Assembly (NCBI GenBank): GCA_900708905.1
Contig: CAADRB010000009.1
Location: 569,435 to 633,434 of the forward strand
DNA: 64,000 bases
Reading direction: 5' to 3'
Source: Hymenolepis diminuta
Taxonomy: Eukaryota; Platyhelminthes; Cestoda; Cyclophyllidea; Hymenolepididae
The notes under the pieces were generated by a model. It did no database searches. It was not told the DNA's origin and saw nothing but the letters and a program-made list of their open reading frames with translations. The position numbers were made by a program, and so were the translations under genes. Shown piece after piece: positions 63,135 through 64,000 of the stretch (positions are counted from its first letter, which is position 1; every line of letters starts with the position of its first letter).

Positions 63135-64000
63135 ATGGCGAATCAGAAGTTCTTCGATTTCTTAATAAACGATGGATTGCTCAATAGTTTGCAAAAAAGG
63201 TTGAAAGCTTATCCGCAGAAGCAAAGATTTTTTCTGCAAAAATTGAGCCAAAAACGTCTCCTGATGTTTCTAATACATCTGCCACCATTGTTTCTCTAAA
63301 TTCTTCTGATAATTCAACGCAATCTTGGTTGTGACTGCCTCTCTTAGAGGGGTTTCCTACTGCAACTGTAGTTCAAGCAGTCAACGATGACATAAATTTG
63401 CACTGATCAGTCAGAAATAGTGTAGAAGTAATGTTTCTCATGCAATCTATGGAATCTCTCATGCCTCAAGTTATTCCATTACGATTTGTCACCAAGTCTA
63501 CCGTGCCCATGCAACAATCAGTCCCAACATCTTGTCTGCTTGATCATCAGAAAAATCAAATATACCACCTAAAGGGACAAAAAGAAGGTTGTTGTACTTT
63601 TGCCTCCGCCAGAACTCAGATACCGTTCGCCATGATCAAGTTCCCAAACTTTTTTTGCTCAGTGTAACCACATTTGAGTCAAACCAAAGTTGTTTGACTT
63701 GCTAAGCGATCGGCACGGACGGATGATAAATGCAGGCTTCCCCAGGAAATCGGTCTCACTAAACCTGTTTCTCTAGCAAATTGAATAGTGCCAAAAGTAA
63801 TTGCACATCATGAAGGCGAGGTTGCACTACCTTATCATCAGGGTCTTATATTCTATCAAACTAACCTCTATTGGTCTTTCAGTGATTGCAGTCTTGCTGG
63901 AACTTTTTGTCTAATTCTAGTTGATTCGTATTCAAAGGGGCCTGAGGTTAAGCCTTTTAAATTTGCAACAACTGGTAATGTCATTAACAACTTCCTCCCC
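63135..64000 (+). pseudogene. Second Gypsy-type relic: gag fragments joined to integrase
   Basis: From ATG at 63135 a short frame reads MANQKFFDFLIN. After a frameshift it continues as KKVESLSAEAK, then EPKTSPDVSNTSATI, in a style consistent with the N-terminal part of a Gypsy gag. Around 63656-63680 a QCNHI segment looks like part of the zinc knuckle. At 63890-64000, FCLILVDSYSK, then PEVKPFKFATTGNVIN, is the central integrase core. Protease, reverse transcriptase and RNase H are absent between them, so a large internal deletion joined gag to integrase. The element runs off the window's right edge. It is not closely similar to the copy at 42797-46406 and probably belongs to another lineage. 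Confidence 0.75.

Noticed and set aside
1..64000. CRISPR arrays, bacterial operons, rRNA and tRNA genes
   Set aside because: No regularly spaced short repeats with unique spacers, no prokaryotic gene organisation, and no recognisable rRNA or tRNA sequence by eye; a tRNA could still be missed without a folding scan.

Overview
This window is eukaryotic, from an invertebrate animal. It is AT-rich, gene-poor, and its genes are split by short GT-AG introns of about 70-330 nt. It carries an animal homeobox gene, a dual-specificity phosphatase, a mariner DNA transposon and decayed Gypsy-type LTR retrotransposons. The phylum cannot be settled from sequence alone. A helminth (flatworm or early-branching nematode) or an arthropod would all fit.

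Three genes are well supported. (1) Minus strand, 14109-15547, probably extending to 16466: a dual-specificity (MKP-like) protein phosphatase in at least four exons, with an intact HCX5R signature and general-acid Asp. (2) Plus strand, 31404-32300: an intronless 298-residue protein with four copies of a Cys-containing helical repeat that I cannot assign to any family. It is the best candidate here for something undescribed. (3) Minus strand, 50428-51401: a three-exon, 269-residue homeodomain protein. Its splice phases reconcile exactly, it has a CCAAT/TATA-like promoter, and its 81-nt second intron is open and in frame. Weaker single-exon candidates are a PDZ-like exon (56405-56544), a terminal exon (35631-35840) and two short exon-like segments (46561-46801).

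The rest is mostly mobile-element debris and AT-rich intergenic DNA. A TA-flanked mariner copy (26924-28362) is interrupted by an assembly gap and broken by frameshifts. A Gypsy element (42797-46406) has paired 236-bp LTRs around a riddled gag-pol. A second Gypsy relative, with gag remnants joined to integrase, runs off the right edge (63135-64000). Two LTR families each occur as solo copies in opposite orientation at the two ends of the left 40 kb (2689/39649 and 4792/36351). A third dispersed repeat is present at 1-73 and 39232-39317. Smaller structures include a perfect 15-bp stem hairpin (55725-55763), a roughly 70-nt motif repeated three times (54071-55523) and several microsatellites.

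There is no evident operon or pathway linking the three genes, which lie about 15-18 kb apart. Apart from the homeobox gene's proximal promoter, little regulation can be read directly.
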